A stretch of DNA of 64,000 bases from Gephyromycinifex aptenodytis (GTDB lineage Bacteria > Actinomycetota > Actinomycetes > Actinomycetales > Dermatophilaceae): contig NZ_CP051155.1 in the NCBI RefSeq assembly GCF_012277275.1, positions 1,984,001-2,048,000 on the forward strand, written 5' to 3'. Each line of letters begins with the position of its first letter. The stretch's first letter is position 1. Below, in pieces: positions 1 to 8,378 of the stretch. A program made the translations under genes and the position numbers. The notes under the pieces were generated by a model that made no database searches, was not told the DNA's origin, and saw only the letters and a list, made by a program, of their open reading frames with translations.

Positions 1-35
1 GCACGGGCTTCGCTGTCATCGCGCTGCCCAGCGCG

Positions 36-503
36 ATGACCGAACCCGATGAGGGAGTTCTAACGCGAAATACGGAACTAGAGATCCGCCGGGAACGTGA
101 CGAATACCGTCGTAGCGGCCTGCCCTGGAGGATCAGCAGAGCTGCCGATGAGCGCTGCCAGCTGTTCATCGGCATGGGCCGCGTCGACACCGACGCCGAC
201 ACGGAACGCTGCCGCCAGCAGTCCCTGGTTTTAGGCGAATGTGACGGTCCGGTCATGGAGATCGTCAGGCACCTACCGATCTTCGGGTACCAGGATCAGC
301 ATGGGCATTCGGAACTGCGGTTCACCGGCTGCCGCGTCCCCGCTACCGACCTCCGCGGCGAGCAGAGTGGCGGGTTCGCGATCGCGCCTGCGCACCTCCA
401 CGCCTGGGCTCGCGCCCTACGCGTTGCCGCTGGCCCCGATGCCGTGCACCGGCGCACTATCGCGCGACGCGAACTCAAACGCACCCGCCCATCCCTGGGC
501 TGA
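36..503 (+). pseudogene. Decayed acyl-CoA dehydrogenase remnant
   Basis: The reading frame contains two blocks typical of long-chain acyl-CoA dehydrogenases of the ACAD10/11 type. The first, around residues 45-118, has GMGRVDTDAD, RCRQQSL, FGYQDQHGHSELRF, RVPATDL and GGFAIA. The second, near the end, has GPDAVHRRTIARRELKR, which in intact enzymes lies close to the C terminus. The roughly 150-200 residues that normally separate them (including the RIHHCMR region) are missing, and the N-terminal half of the enzyme is absent. The joining stretch (HLHAWARALRVAAGP) reads like scrambled family sequence. I infer a gene that lost its 5' part and an internal segment. It ends 31 bp before the iron-dependent alcohol dehydrogenase gene. 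The upstream edge may lie outside the window. Confidence 0.65.
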
Positions 504-534
504 CACCCGACCGCCCATCCCATAGGAGCCCCTC

Positions 535-1821
535 ATGACCTACACCCCAGCCAACCCGGAGAGCGTTTTCACCTACGGCGCCCCCCAACTCAAGTTCGGG
601 CACGGAGCCTCGGACGAGATCGGCTACGACCTATCTTTGACCGGCGCCACACGTGTCCTCGTCGTCACAGATCCCGGCGTTGCCGCCACCGGCATCGTCC
701 AACGAGTGGCGGAGCAGATGAGCCAATTCGGCATCGAGGCGTTGATCTACGACCAGGTACACGTCGAACCGACCGACGAGAGTTTTCAGCACGCCATCGA
801 TCACGCCAAGGATCATGGGCCTTTCGACGCTTATGTCGCTGTCGGTGGCGGTTCGAGCATCGACACGGCCAAGGCCGTCAACTTGCTCATGACCAATCCC
901 GGCGAACTCATGGACTACGTCAACGTTCCCGTCGGGGGCGGCAAGAACCCCTCCAACCCGCTGAAACCACTGATCGCCGTGCCCACCACCACCGGAACGG
1001 GCGCGGAGAGCACCACCATCTGCGTGCTTGATGTGCTCGCCCAGAAGGTGAAGACCGGCATTAGTCACGCCCGACTGCGCCCCACGATGGCGGTCGTCGA
1101 CCCCCGGTTGACGATGACACAGCCGGCAGAGGTCACTGCAAGCGCAGGCATGGACATCCTCTGCCACGCCCTTGAGAGTTGGACCGCACGGCCGTACACC
1201 AGCTTCGAACACAAGTCGCCTGAGGAACGCGTCCCCTATTGCGGCGCCAACCCTGTGGCGGACATGTGGTCCAGCAAGGCGCTGACCCTGCTGGCAACGT
1301 CGTTCAGGCAGTCCGTACGCCACGGCGATGACGAGCGAGCCCGCAACGACATGGCCCTGGCAGCGACGTTCGCAGGTATGGGATTCGGGAACGCCGGTGT
1401 GCACATCCCACACGCGAACGCCTACCCCATCGCCGGGCGCGTGAAGGACTTCCGTCCGGGAGGCTATCCCGGGGAGGAACCGATGGTGCCGCATGGAATG
1501 GCTGTCTCCTTGACCGCTCCGGAGGCTTTCCGGTTCACCTTCGACACCAACCCTGAGCGTCATATTCAAGCGGCTCGGATGCTTGCCCCCGAAGCCGAGA
1601 TAACTAGCGACCCCCGGGACTTCTTGCCAGGAGTCCTTGCAGACCTCATGCGCGACATCGGCATCCCCAACGGCATCGAGTCAGTGGGTTACGACGAATC
1701 CGATATCTCGGGTCTCGTCGCTGGTGCCGTCAAGCAGCAGCGCATCCTAGCCGCTGCCCCAAAACAGGTCACTGAAGATGATCTCTACGGCATCTTTCAG
1801 CAATCGCTTCAGCTCTGGTGA
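535..1821 (+). CDS. Iron-containing alcohol dehydrogenase, hydroxyacid-oxoacid transhydrogenase type
   Basis: A 428-residue member of the group III iron-dependent alcohol dehydrogenases. It resembles hydroxyacid-oxoacid transhydrogenase (ADHFE1-like), which moves hydride between 4-hydroxybutyrate and 2-oxoglutarate without free NAD. The nucleotide-binding GGGSSIDTAK is at residues 104-113. Metal ligands can be read at D207 and H211 (GMDILCHALESW), around H290-H293 (GVHIPHANAYP) and at H320 (MVPHGM). Length is normal. The ATG at 535 follows a GGAG ribosome site. A CoA-transferase gene similar to 4-hydroxybutyrate CoA-transferases lies at 60694, so 4-hydroxybutyrate metabolism is possible but only inferred. 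A simple alcohol dehydrogenase is the alternative. Confidence 0.85.
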   Translation: MTYTPANPESVFTYGAPQLKFGHGASDEIGYDLSLTGATRVLVVTDPGVAATGIVQRVAEQMSQFGIEALIYDQVHVEPTDESFQHAIDHAKDHGPFDAYVAVGGGSSIDTAKAVNLLMTNPGELMDYVNVPVGGGKNPSNPLKPLIAVPTTTGTGAESTTICVLDVLAQKVKTGISHARLRPTMAVVDPRLTMTQPAEVTASAGMDILCHALESWTARPYTSFEHKSPEERVPYCGANPVADMWSSKALTLLATSFRQSVRHGDDERARNDMALAATFAGMGFGNAGVHIPHANAYPIAGRVKDFRPGGYPGEEPMVPHGMAVSLTAPEAFRFTFDTNPERHIQAARMLAPEAEITSDPRDFLPGVLADLMRDIGIPNGIESVGYDESDISGLVAGAVKQQRILAAAPKQVTEDDLYGIFQQSLQLW

Positions 1822-2052
1822 TCCGGCGCCGCGCCTTGACCTGATGGTCAACGCCGGCCGCCCGCCGGGTTTGAGTCGTCGTGCCTGCCGCCGGTATCTC
1901 TAGTCTGCTGCCCCTGGAGATGCAGACACCGGCGCGCATCGGTTGCCTTGTCGGCCTGCGATAGCGATGGCTACTCCGGGAGGGCTGCATCGGAGATTCC
2001 GGTGATGCCTATGTCGGAGTGGCAATCGCTAGCACGTCGCTAGCCTTGGGTA

Positions 2053-2715
2053 ATGAACGACATGGAGCGCCTGAGTGACGCCGCGACAGCGGTCAGCAGG
2101 AAGATCCGCACCGTGGGCGTCAACGGAGCCGGGCCGTGGCAAGGCTCCATCCCCGTCGCCGAGGAGCATCTGCGTCACCATCGGGGGGTTGAGGCTGCCA
2201 TCGGGCGGCTCATCGCCACCCACGTGCGAGTGACAGCTGCGACCGGGTTCGCTTCCAACGTGGGCGGTTTGGTGACACTGCCGCTGTCGATCCCGGCAGA
2301 TGCGGCCTCCCTCTGGATGCTGCAGGCACGACTAGCCGGCTCTATCGCTCACCTGCGCGGCTATGAAGTGCACTCAGAGGAGGTGCAGAGCATCATCCTG
2401 CTCAGCCTCATCGGATCCGCCGGCGCTGAGGCATTGAAAGAGGCCGGGGTGAAAGTAGGTCAGAAGGGGGCGATCTCCCTGATCAACAAGGTTCCCGGTA
2501 AGGCGCTGCTTGAGATCAACCGCCGTGTGGGCTTTCGCCTCATCACACGCGCCGGCAGCACAGGCGTAGTGAACCTGACCAAGTTCGTCCCACTGGCCGG
2601 AGGAGTCGTCGGAGGAACCGTGAACGGTGTCAGCACCAAAGCAGTAGGCGGATGGGCCAAGCGCAACTTCCCCGCAGCAGAGACCGTGACCGACTCCGTC
2701 GCACTGCAGGACTAG
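2053..2715 (+). CDS. EcsC family protein
   Basis: A 220-residue protein matching the EcsC family, a loosely characterised group found with ABC exporters in Bacillus and widely as single genes in actinobacteria. Typical features are HVRVTAATGFASNVGGLVTLPLSIPADAA (residues about 56-84), a GYEVHSEEVQSIILLSLIG block (about 115-133) and the basic KRNFP near the C terminus. No clear Shine-Dalgarno precedes the ATG; a TAGCCT hexamer 7 nt upstream suggests a leaderless transcript. The last codons and an internal stretch are duplicated as broken copies at 3733-3822 and 11445-11581. Those copies imply that an ancestral version carried about 18 more C-terminal residues than this gene, which stops soon after VALQD. 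Molecular function is unknown. Confidence 0.75.
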   Translation: MNDMERLSDAATAVSRKIRTVGVNGAGPWQGSIPVAEEHLRHHRGVEAAIGRLIATHVRVTAATGFASNVGGLVTLPLSIPADAASLWMLQARLAGSIAHLRGYEVHSEEVQSIILLSLIGSAGAEALKEAGVKVGQKGAISLINKVPGKALLEINRRVGFRLITRAGSTGVVNLTKFVPLAGGVVGGTVNGVSTKAVGGWAKRNFPAAETVTDSVALQD

Positions 2716-2933
2716 GCGCCAGACTGAGGCAGCTACGTGAGCTACCGAACGCGCTGGAACCAATGCTGATATTTAGGTTTGACTCGGGCGATGATTCTTT
2801 TCCGGCTGGGCTTTCTTGGCGGATGGTGACGTCACGCAGCAGCTGCGCAGGAAGTTTATCCGGCAGTAGCTACTGGTCTTCTCGGCTAGATCTGTCGCCA
2901 GCTAAGTCGTGCAGAATGCGACCACGCATAAAG

Positions 2934-2970
2934 GTGGGTGTTCCCGGATCACCAATCCGGGAACACCCAC
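2934..2970. terminator. Perfect 16-bp hairpin between convergent genes
   Basis: Positions 2934-2949 and 2955-2970 are perfect inverted repeats with a 5-nt loop (cacca). It lies between the convergent EcsC and OB-fold genes and probably terminates transcription from both sides, although neither flank has a strong T tract. Confidence 0.7.
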
Positions 2971-2997
2971 TTCTAGTAGTTACTCAGTCTCGCCTGG

Positions 2998-3540
2998 TCA
3001 CTTGATCGATTCGGCCTGGATCGAGTAGCCCATGACTTCGCCCACGTCGGTGACCTCACCGGTCACCGTAACCTTCTGGCCCGTCGAAAGTTCCGCGACA
3101 GTGTTCTTTTGCTCATCGTCAATGAAAACCTGAATGCCTGACAGGTCGAACTCGTCCGAGCCGCGGATGCTGAAGTAGGCACCCGAGGCGTCAATGTTGG
3201 AGACGACTCCGGTCGTCGTGACACGCTTACCCTTATAGGTACTCGAGGCCTTCAGGGCGTTGTCTTTAAGGTCTGCCGTGAGCTTGTCGGCAGACACCGT
3301 GACGGGTGCCTCCGCTGCTGCATCCGGCTGTGCAGATGAGTCGGTGACAGCCGGGGCAGTGCCTGACTTCGACGAGCTCGCGTCGTCACCCCCGCCACTC
3401 AGAGCCACTGCAATCACGACTAACAGCAGAAGGCCCAGCAGCCAGAACCGCTTTTTCTTATACCACGGGCGCGTCGCCTTGGCGTAAGCCTTGTCGGCTT
3501 TCCTCTGGGCCTTCGCGTCGGGCGCATGCATGGCAGACAT
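2998..3540 (-). CDS. Membrane-anchored OB-fold (tRNA_anti-like) protein
   Basis: 180 residues. A basic cytoplasmic N terminus (about 1-31) precedes one membrane helix (FWLLGLLLLVVIAVAL, about 32-47). A Ser/Ala/Asp-rich linker follows (about 48-78), and then a C-terminal domain (about 82-180) with the alternating pattern of the tRNA_anti-like OB fold (KGKRVTTTGVV...YFSIRG...GQKVTVTGEVTDV). Such proteins are exported and bind unknown ligands. The start is supported by AAAAGGAG upstream of the ATG. Its DNA is less GC-rich than the neighbouring genes. It sits between the EcsC gene and a broken EcsC copy, so it may have arrived with the rearrangement there. Confidence 0.7.
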   Translation of the reverse strand: MSAMHAPDAKAQRKADKAYAKATRPWYKKKRFWLLGLLLLVVIAVALSGGGDDASSSKSGTAPAVTDSSAQPDAAAEAPVTVSADKLTADLKDNALKASSTYKGKRVTTTGVVSNIDASGAYFSIRGSDEFDLSGIQVFIDDEQKNTVAELSTGQKVTVTGEVTDVGEVMGYSIQAESIK

Positions 3541-3732
3541 AGCGGGGGGAGCTCCTTTTAACTTACAACAGGGCGAGTTGCCGAGGAGCGGTCCCTCGGA
3601 CAGTTACTACATCGCTCCAGGCCCCTCCAGTGTTACTGGTGGAAGCGCTTTTTCGGGATTTAGAAATTTCGCTCCCGATCTAGCCTCAGGAAAAAACCTG
3701 ACATATTCCATGGGCTAGTGGGACTAGCCGTT

Positions 3733-3822
3733 ACCGACTCCGTCGCACTGCAGGACCAGATGTGTGGAGAGCCCACCGACGGGGGCGTATCCAGGGCGAT
3801 GGAAAACGCAGCCGCTGATAGC
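3733..3822 (+). pseudogene. EcsC gene 3'-end fragment (direct repeat, left copy)
   Basis: ACCGACTCCGTCGCACTGCA and the next four bases match the last codons of the EcsC gene (2689-2712) perfectly over 24 bp. The match then continues, not with the EcsC gene but with the right-hand copy at about 11494-11581, over about 85 bp with five substitutions and one indel. Read in frame the right copy ends in a stop codon after ...PRAMEKRSR. This copy has lost one A in an A-run and is frameshifted. A small inverted repeat (ggctagt-ggg-actagcc, 3713-3729) abuts its left side. It marks the left edge of the siderophore block. Confidence 0.75.
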
Positions 3823-3918
3823 GGGCCCGTTGGTGACATCATGCGCGAGGACCCCATCCCCGCTGCGCAGTCAACGCGAGGACGACGAATCCATCCGCGA
3901 GGCTCAAGCGGGGTCTCC

Positions 3919-4917
3919 TCATGGGGTTGCGGTCTTCGAAATCCGCAGCAGCAGCCACAGCAGCACCGGTGCGCCGCAGAAGGAGGTGACCAGGCCAACA
4001 GGCACAGCGTAGGGAAACAGCGTGCGAGCGGCGAGGTCTGCCCCCACGGTGAGCAGCGCACCCACCGCAGCGCCCCCGAGAACAGGCGGACCAGCCGTGC
4101 GCAGCAAAACGGCCGCGACCTGCGGCGCGCAGAAGGCAACGAACGCGACCGGGCCTGCCACCGAACACGCTAGAGACGCCGCCGCGAGGCAGACGAGCGC
4201 CTGAACGAGCTGGGCGAGCGGCACCCGCACGCCCAGTGACCGGGCCGTCAGTTCGTCGAAGCGCAGCAGGTCGAGGGTCCGCGCTGTGAGTACGGACAGC
4301 ACGAGTAGGAGCACGGTCCCCCATGCCGCCGGAGTCACCAGCGCGAGAGAGGCCGCCGACAGGGATCCGGTGAGCCACACCGTGGCCGTCGCGATGTCGG
4401 GCAGGTCGGCGCGAGCGAGTAACCACGACGACAGCGCCGTCAGTCCGGCGTTGACACCGAGGCCGACGAGAATGACCCGTCGGGCATCCACACCTCCGTT
4501 CCAAGCCAATGCGACAACCAGCAGCCCCGCCAAAACCCCGCCGAGGCACGCGGCGACCGCCACTGAGGAACCCGCCGCTCCCGGCACGAAGGATCCGGCC
4601 CCCGCACCGAGGAGTGCCGCCACAGCCGCGCACGACGCGCCCGCAGTCACACCCACGATGTCGGGGCTAGCGAGCGGGTTGCGCAGCAAGGACTGGCTTA
4701 TCGCCCCCGACATTCCGAGGCACAGCCCGACGACGAGAGCACCCGCGACGTGCCCGGCCCGCAGTTCGTACACGAGGAAGGCCTGCGGCGCGGACGGGTC
4801 GCGCAGCGCGGCGAGCGCCTCGACCGGGGGAATCCACACCTCCCCGGCACACAGGTCCACGAGAGCAAGCGCCAGGGTGACGAACACGATGAGACCGAAA
4901 ACGATGGGCCGCCTCAT
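3919..4917 (-). CDS. FecCD-family iron-siderophore ABC permease (second subunit)
   Basis: 332 residues with the usual length and multi-helix pattern of FecCD/BtuC permeases. Recognisable are the LRNPLASPDIVGVTAGAS block (about residues 80-97), family-typical mid-protein GxNA and LTGS motifs, and the VAFCAPQVA stretch late in the protein. The ATG overlaps the stop of the upstream permease gene as ATGA, so the two are translationally coupled and probably form a heterodimeric channel. A longer open frame running to 6012 is an accident of GC-rich sequence, since it would read through the first permease. It is the last gene of the leftward operon. Confidence 0.88.
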   Translation of the reverse strand: MRRPIVFGLIVFVTLALALVDLCAGEVWIPPVEALAALRDPSAPQAFLVYELRAGHVAGALVVGLCLGMSGAISQSLLRNPLASPDIVGVTAGASCAAVAALLGAGAGSFVPGAAGSSVAVAACLGGVLAGLLVVALAWNGGVDARRVILVGLGVNAGLTALSSWLLARADLPDIATATVWLTGSLSAASLALVTPAAWGTVLLLVLSVLTARTLDLLRFDELTARSLGVRVPLAQLVQALVCLAAASLACSVAGPVAFVAFCAPQVAAVLLRTAGPPVLGGAAVGALLTVGADLAARTLFPYAVPVGLVTSFCGAPVLLWLLLRISKTATP

Positions 4918-5906
4918 CGGACGCTTCCGAGACGGCGGGCGAGCACAACGAAAAGGGGGGCCCCGAGGAGAGCGAGCATGATGCCGACGCTGACCTCGGA
5001 AGTGGTGAGAACGACTCGCCCGAGGACGTCGGCGGCTAGCAGCACGGCCGCGCCGGCAAGGGCTGAGGTTATAACGACCGAGATCGGCCGGGCGCCGACG
5101 AGGCGGCGAGCGGCGTGTGGCGCTAGGAGGCCGATGAAGCCCAGGGTTCCGCACAGGGCCGTGGCCCCGCCAGCAAGGAGCACGACAGCGCTGAGGCCGA
5201 CGAAGCGATCCCGGACCGCGTTGCGGCCCAACGAGGACGCCAGATGGTCGCCAAGCTCGAGCCCGGCGAGGGACGGGAGGTTGACGACGGCGGTGAGTAG
5301 TCCGAGGAGAAGGACGGGGGCGACGTCGACGAGTACCGTCAAGTCCCGCCCGGAGGTTGTACCAATGCTCCACATCTGGAAGGACTTCATCGCGCGCCGG
5401 TCGAGAAGAAGTACGGCGCTGGTTGCAGAACCGAGTAGGGCGGACAGTACAGCGCCGGTGAGGACGACCGTCGTCATCGGTTCGAAGGCTGTGACGCGGG
5501 AGGCGAGCCACAGGACGACCGCCCCCGCGAGGACTGCTCCACCAACGGCGAACCACACGTACCCGGCTGGGGAGGTGACACCGAGGTGGAGCATGGCGAC
5601 GACGACGCCGAGGGAGGCCCCTGAAGTGACGCCGATGAGACCGGGGTCGGCGACGGGGTTGCGGGTGTGCGCCTGGGTCAACGCGCCCGCCGCGCCGAGG
5701 GCTGCGCCTGCAACGACTCCGAGAACGGTGCGTGGCACTCGCAGCCCGTTGACGACGGCGTCGACCTCGGGAGTTGCAGAACCGCGCAGGGCGGCCCAGA
5801 CAGTGCCCGGGTCGATGCTGGTGGAGCCCACGGCAAGACTCGCGGTAGCGAGCCCGATGATCAGACACAGCAGTGCGACCACGGCAAACGGGACACGCCT
5901 GCTCAT
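4914..5906 (-). CDS. FecCD-family iron-siderophore ABC permease (first subunit)
   Basis: 330 residues. Family landmarks are LRVPRTVLGVVAGAALGAAGA (about 55-75), HTRNPVADPGLIGVTSGAS (about 80-98), a central LTGAVLSALL, the QMWSIGTTSG segment and TLGFIGLLAPHAARRLVG near residue 265. It should form the inner-membrane channel with the downstream permease, energised by the ATPase encoded at 9872-10672 and fed by the lipoprotein at 8686-9672. Its ATG overlaps the stop of the small ORF upstream (ATGA). Confidence 0.9.
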   Translation of the reverse strand: MSRRVPFAVVALLCLIIGLATASLAVGSTSIDPGTVWAALRGSATPEVDAVVNGLRVPRTVLGVVAGAALGAAGALTQAHTRNPVADPGLIGVTSGASLGVVVAMLHLGVTSPAGYVWFAVGGAVLAGAVVLWLASRVTAFEPMTTVVLTGAVLSALLGSATSAVLLLDRRAMKSFQMWSIGTTSGRDLTVLVDVAPVLLLGLLTAVVNLPSLAGLELGDHLASSLGRNAVRDRFVGLSAVVLLAGGATALCGTLGFIGLLAPHAARRLVGARPISVVITSALAGAAVLLAADVLGRVVLTTSEVSVGIMLALLGAPLFVVLARRLGSVR

Positions 5907-6043
5907 GGGTGGGCCACAGGACGGGCAGCTGCGAGCACGGCAATGACTTCGGCGACGGCGTGGCGGCCCCCGCGCAGGCGTACCTGTGCGACGGGACCGA
6001 TCGTGACCGCACCCCAGCCCCGCATGCTCTGCAAGGTCACCAC
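5903..6043 (-). CDS. Small ORF upstream of permease, possibly the 3' half of a split gene
   Basis: 46 codons from a GTG overlapping the stop of the previous small ORF. The product reads VVTLQSMRGWGAVTIGPVAQ followed by a basic, Ala/Val-rich tail. Its stop overlaps the permease start as ATGA. The frame stays open upstream to about 6095, where it overlaps the other small ORF, so one ~98-residue gene broken by a frameshift is a good alternative. I recognise no family. Confidence 0.4.
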   Translation of the reverse strand: MVTLQSMRGWGAVTIGPVAQVRLRGGRHAVAEVIAVLAAARPVAHP

Positions 6044-6192
6044 GGAATCCTCGTCCCCCAGACCAGAACCAAAGGACTGGCTAGCCGTGGGCCCGCGCCC
6101 CAGGCCGTCACGTCAGCATCGGGGGTAGCGAGCGTGCCGTCCGCTTCAGTGGCGGCGCCACGGGTCCGCGCCGCCACGAGAGCTTCAGACAT
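6037..6192 (-). CDS. Small ORF after the ferric reductase gene, possibly the 5' half of a split gene
   Basis: 51 codons starting MSEALVAARTRG. The ATG lies inside the last codons of the siderophore-interacting protein gene (ATGTCTGA overlap), a typical coupled arrangement. The frame ends at a stop that overlaps the GTG of the next small ORF. Tight coupling on both sides suggests a real gene position in the operon. The two frames may be one frameshifted gene. Function unknown. Confidence 0.4.
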   Translation of the reverse strand: MSEALVAARTRGAATEADGTLATPDADVTAWGAGPRLASPLVLVWGTRIPW

Positions 6193-7036
6193 CGCCGTCC
6201 TCGCCCTCGGTGTGGTGGTCGTGGTTCGAGGTGCCACGGCGCCAGTAGCCATCGACATCCCAGCTGTCGCGGTCTAAGCCGACATCTCTGGACAGGTAGC
6301 GACGTAGGCCCTTGATCGAGGTCGACTCCCCCGCCACCCAAACGAAGCCCTCCCCCTCGTTCGGGAACGGATGGGCCCGAACGGCGTCATCGAGCAGGGT
6401 CGTGGTGCCAGGTTCAGCGTTGCCGCGGTGCAGCCAGTGAACGGTGAGGTCGGCGGCGCTGTCGAGGTGGATCTCGTCGCCGGCATCTTGGACCTCCACG
6501 TAGGCCGTGACGGCGACGCCGGGTCGCAGACCCTCGAGCCAACGGGCCATCGCGGGAAGTGCCGTCTCATCGCACGCGAAGACCTGCCAGTCGCAGACGT
6601 CGTGGACGCGGAAGGCACCACGGGGACCGAGGATGCCGAGCTCGTCGCCCACCTGAGCCGTCCGCGCCCAGGTGCACGCCACGCCATCACCGTGCAGGAC
6701 GAAGTCGATATCGAGGCGCAGCGTGTCGGGGTTGAACGCGCGGATCGTGTAGTCGCGGTAGGTGTACCCGGCGGGCGACCAACGGCCGTCGACGAGCTCG
6801 GGCAGGACGGCCCGTCCGGTCCCCTCTGCGTCGAAGAAGAGCTTGACGTGATCCTCGGGGGCGACGGTGGGGAGGTCAGCGAGGTCGGCGCCAGTGAAAT
6901 GGACACGGACCATCCGCCGGGAAAGGCGGGTTGTACCCGTGACGGTGACGCGGCGCGGGCGCAAGTCGAACAAGTACTGGGCGATCTTTTCGCCATCGAC
7001 GTCGGGTTCGTAGTGACGGGGCACGAAGGTGCTCAT
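6185..7036 (-). CDS. Siderophore-interacting protein (FAD-dependent ferric-siderophore reductase)
   Basis: 283 residues of the SIP/ViuB family, cytoplasmic enzymes that use a flavin and NAD(P)H to reduce ferric-siderophore so that iron is released. Visible landmarks are a ferredoxin-reductase-like N-terminal domain with MVRVHFTGADL, the FAD-binding stretch YTYRDYTIRAFNP (about residues 91-103), GPRGAFRV (about 140), and the C-terminal NAD-binding region with GEGFVWVAGESTSIKGLRRYL (about 232-252). It sits 10 bp downstream of the exporter gene in the same operon. Confidence 0.9.
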   Translation of the reverse strand: MSTFVPRHYEPDVDGEKIAQYLFDLRPRRVTVTGTTRLSRRMVRVHFTGADLADLPTVAPEDHVKLFFDAEGTGRAVLPELVDGRWSPAGYTYRDYTIRAFNPDTLRLDIDFVLHGDGVACTWARTAQVGDELGILGPRGAFRVHDVCDWQVFACDETALPAMARWLEGLRPGVAVTAYVEVQDAGDEIHLDSAADLTVHWLHRGNAEPGTTTLLDDAVRAHPFPNEGEGFVWVAGESTSIKGLRRYLSRDVGLDRDSWDVDGYWRRGTSNHDHHTEGEDGDV

Positions 7037-7046
7037 GTCAAGTCTC

Positions 7047-8378
7047 CTAGGCGGTGGTGGGCGGGCGAGGTTCCCCTAGTTCAGGCGGGTCGCCGGACAA
7101 GGCGCCGGAAGACTCGGGGTCGCGCACGAGGGTGCGCAGCGCGGGGCGAGTGAGCAGGACAGCGGTGCCCGCCGCCGCGAGCAGGCCGCCTGCGGCGATG
7201 GCGAAAGGCACACCGACGCCGCGAGCAACGAGCGAGAGCAGGGGCCCGCCAAGGCTGTCGCCGACAGTCACCTGCGCGCTCCACAGGCTCTGTACCCGTC
7301 CCCGTAGCCTGTCGGGGGTTCGCTCGGCGAGGATGGTGAAGCGCAGGATTTCGGCAATGACATCGCAGGCGCCCACGAAGAACATCGCGCTGACAGCGAG
7401 CACTATGGTGGGCGCTAGCCCGAAGGCGGCGATACCCAGGCTGCCGAGGAGTAATACAACGCCAAGGACGACGCCGACACGTCGCACGCGCGGCACCCAA
7501 CCGCTCGCCGTCGTGGCGACCAGCGCGCCGACCGAGGTAGCAGAGAAGATGAGACCGACGTCCTGAGGCCCCCCGCCGATCGTGCCCTCGACGAGCTCGG
7601 GGATGAGCACGTGCGGGGAGGCGAGGAGGATCTGTAGAAAGCCGAGGACGAGGACCACGGCGACGACAGGCTCGCGGCCCGCGAACGTCACTCCTTCGAC
7701 GAGGTCGGCGCCCCAGCCGGCGAGGCCCTCGGCGATCGGGGCAGCTCCGGGACCTCCGCCGTCGGGAGGCAGGGGCCGCAGCCGAACGAGGAGGAGCCAG
7801 GAGATCCCGCTCACCCCGGCAACGGCCCAGTAGACAAGGCCCTGGCTGCCGTAGCCCGCAAGCAGGCCCGCGACCAGCGGCGACGCCGCCGCACCGAGGT
7901 CTACTGAGAGCGCCATGAGCGCCCCGGTGGCGGGCAGCATCGCCGGCTCCACGACGGCTGGGACCGCCGCCCCGAAAGCCGCCGCACCCGCGGCTCCCGT
8001 CACGCCGTCCCACACCGCGAACAGGTAGAGGACAGCGACGGACGGTTCCGGAAACGCAGCGTTAACCGCTAGAGCGACGAACCCGACGACGGCTAGTGCC
8101 CGAGAGACGAGGATGACCCGCCTCCGATCTACACGGTCGGCGAGCACGCCACCGATGAAAGAGCCCACGAGGGTGGACAGCCCGAGGACGGTGTTGACGA
8201 GTGCCACTTGCAGCGACGAGTCCGTGAGGTCGTAGGTCTGCACCGTCAACACGACCATGAGCATGCCTAGTGCGAAGGTCGAGATGAGCCGTCCGGCAAA
8301 GAGCAGCCGGTATTGGTCGTTGACCTTCAGAGGTGTGAGGTCGACAACCCAGACGTCTGGGTCGAGCAGGCCCCTCAC
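7047..8378 (-). CDS. EntS-like MFS exporter
   Basis: About 443 residues from the GTG at 8378. That start overlaps the stop of the preceding gene as GTGA; upstream in-frame codons are rejected because the extension has no family sequence. The N terminus (PLKVNDQYRLLFAGRLISTFALGM) is characteristic of the enterobactin exporter EntS group, and GGVLADRVDRRRVILVSR is the MFS A-motif loop. Hydrophobic segments suggest about 12 helices. EntS-type proteins secrete newly made siderophore. In this operon the only siderophore-biosynthetic gene visible is a wreck, so the exporter may be a leftover or may recycle or expel foreign siderophores. Confidence 0.85.
   Translation of the reverse strand: MRGLLDPDVWVVDLTPLKVNDQYRLLFAGRLISTFALGMLMVVLTVQTYDLTDSSLQVALVNTVLGLSTLVGSFIGGVLADRVDRRRVILVSRALAVVGFVALAVNAAFPEPSVAVLYLFAVWDGVTGAAGAAAFGAAVPAVVEPAMLPATGALMALSVDLGAAASPLVAGLLAGYGSQGLVYWAVAGVSGISWLLLVRLRPLPPDGGGPGAAPIAEGLAGWGADLVEGVTFAGREPVVAVVLVLGFLQILLASPHVLIPELVEGTIGGGPQDVGLIFSATSVGALVATTASGWVPRVRRVGVVLGVVLLLGSLGIAAFGLAPTIVLAVSAMFFVGACDVIAEILRFTILAERTPDRLRGRVQSLWSAQVTVGDSLGGPLLSLVARGVGVPFAIAAGGLLAAAGTAVLLTRPALRTLVRDPESSGALSGDPPELGEPRPPTTA

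Noticed and set aside
3919-6012. A 697-codon frame spanning both permease genes as a possible fusion protein
   Set aside because: The first ~365 codons are Arg/Pro-rich shadow sequence antisense in frame to the true permease; the ATGA overlap at 4914-4917 fixes the real start.
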